From: CAVSRC01 sp963830205
Lineage (GTDB): Bacteria; Pseudomonadota; Alphaproteobacteria; Rhizobiales; Kaistiaceae
DNA: 64,000 nucleotides
Assembly: GCA_963830205.1 (NCBI GenBank)
Contig: CAWHLP010000013.1
Span: 62,001-126,000 of the forward strand
Direction of reading: 5' to 3'
Shown: one piece after another, positions 63,495-64,000 of the stretch
Numbering within the stretch: the first letter of the stretch is position 1
How the letters are laid out: each line of letters starts with the position of its first letter
The notes under the pieces: model-generated
Databases searched by the model: none
Told to the model about the DNA's origin: nothing
Seen by the model: only the letters and a program-made list of their open reading frames with translations
Made by a program: the position numbers and the translations under genes

Positions 63495-63983
63495 CTAGTT
63501 CTTCGCTGCCGCATTGGCGAGCGACCGCGCCGCCTCGATCTGGGCGTTGGCCGCATCGAACACGTTGGAGGTGTCGCCGAGCGACATCACCGGCGAACAG
63601 TCCGGCGTGCACGACAGCGTCTGCCGCGAATCGCGCCGGTAGACCGTCACCACCTGGTCGTCCGAGGGCCCGACGGTCACCACGTTATCGGCGATCGAGC
63701 GGCCGTCCTTGTCGAGCACGATCAGGTTGGTCGTGCCGAAGCTGCGCCCGGTGATGATCAGCGTCTGGCTGTCCTGGATCGTCGCGTCGGCGATCGCCGG
63801 ATTGCCGATGATGACCACGTTGGCCGGCTGCGAGATGTGCAGCACCTTGGCGCGGTCGACGATGACCGCGATCGGCTCTGCTGCGGTGGTGGTGGCCGCG
63901 AATGCTATGACGCTCGCCAGTGCGGCGAAGGTCAGGGCGGCAATTCGCTTGAGCGGTGCTGCAGTTGTGGGAAACGCGAGCAT
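63495..63983 (-). CDS. Pilus assembly protein N-terminal-domain protein (CpaC/RcpA N-domain)
   Basis: 162 residues. A signal peptide (cut near TTAAEP) precedes VLHISQPANVVIIGNPAIAD and IITGRSFGTTNLIVLDKDG, the Pfam T2SS-T3SS_pil_N domain found at the N-terminus of Tad secretins. Here the domain stands alone without the secretin barrel. It lies 154 bases upstream of the two TadE-like genes on the same strand, so it probably belongs to the same Tad locus. The cysteine pair SCTPDCSP is a likely disulfide. Confidence 0.85.
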   Translation of the reverse strand: MLAFPTTAAPLKRIAALTFAALASVIAFAATTTAAEPIAVIVDRAKVLHISQPANVVIIGNPAIADATIQDSQTLIITGRSFGTTNLIVLDKDGRSIADNVVTVGPSDDQVVTVYRRDSRQTLSCTPDCSPVMSLGDTSNVFDAANAQIEAARSLANAAAKN

Positions 63984-64000
63984 GGGACCTCCGCGGGGAA

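Overview
The window is high-GC DNA (roughly two thirds G+C by eye) from an alphaproteobacterium, most likely Hyphomicrobiales/Rhizobiales. The evidence is the gene content: a Glk-type glucokinase, a BmpA-type nucleoside ABC system, FrcABC-like sugar transport, a rlmI-like/trmH/lspA block, Tad pilus pseudopilins and GGGGGAGG-type intergenic palindromes. No tRNA, rRNA, CRISPR array, transposase or phage gene was seen. It reads as ordinary chromosome rich in catabolic and transport genes.

Layout. 1-9.5 kb: a minus-strand operon made of an XRE regulator, six membrane and soluble subunits of a hydrogenase-4/complex-I-like machine, a GltD-like flavoprotein with a terminal double [4Fe-4S] domain, and nifJ (pyruvate:ferredoxin oxidoreductase, cut by the window edge). 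The hydrogenase-like large subunit has lost three of the four cysteines that hold the NiFe centre, so this is an energy-converting-hydrogenase-related (Ehr) complex and not a hydrogenase. 9.6-18.2 kb: an amino-acid-oxidase-like FAD enzyme, glpD, a VOC protein, a CPBP protease, an aldehyde dehydrogenase, a PfkB-type kinase and a HerA-like ATPase. 18.2-22 kb: a TetR regulator divergent from an EmrAB-type efflux pair, with two matching operator palindromes between them. 22-26.7 kb: mannonate dehydratase and a sugar ABC transporter, closed by a strong terminator. 26.8-32.1 kb: an SGNH hydrolase, then a D-amino-acid dehydrogenase, 4-hydroxyproline epimerase and DapA-like deaminase that together look like a trans-4-hydroxyproline route, with a TetR regulator and an SRPBCC protein between them. 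32.3-40.4 kb: an orphan UgpC-type ATPase, a metal P-type ATPase, an AceE-like thiamine diphosphate enzyme, lspA and two RNA methyltransferases.

40.6-42.5 kb: coxG-coxS-coxM of a CO-dehydrogenase-like molybdenum hydroxylase, with no large catalytic subunit gene. 42.5-44.8 kb: a small membrane protein, a LysE exporter and glucokinase. 44.8-54.3 kb: a nucleoside uptake and salvage region (two permeases, a double ATPase, a BMP-family binding lipoprotein-like protein, cdd, deoA, deoB, upp). 54.3-57.6 kb: an antitoxin remnant disrupted by a palindromic element, a DHFR-like reductase, a MoaD/ThiS-like protein paired with a BNR-repeat protein, and an SDR. 57.9-64 kb: an aspartic protease, a phosphohexomutase, galM, a PhnD-like binding protein, and the start of a Tad/Cpa pilus locus.

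Quality note: eleven otherwise intact genes carry between them thirteen single-base frame breaks, twelve of which are one-base insertions, mostly in short G/C runs. All lie between 19 and 63 kb. Removing the extra base restores full family length in each case, so I treat them as probable assembly errors, and the affected genes are annotated across the break.
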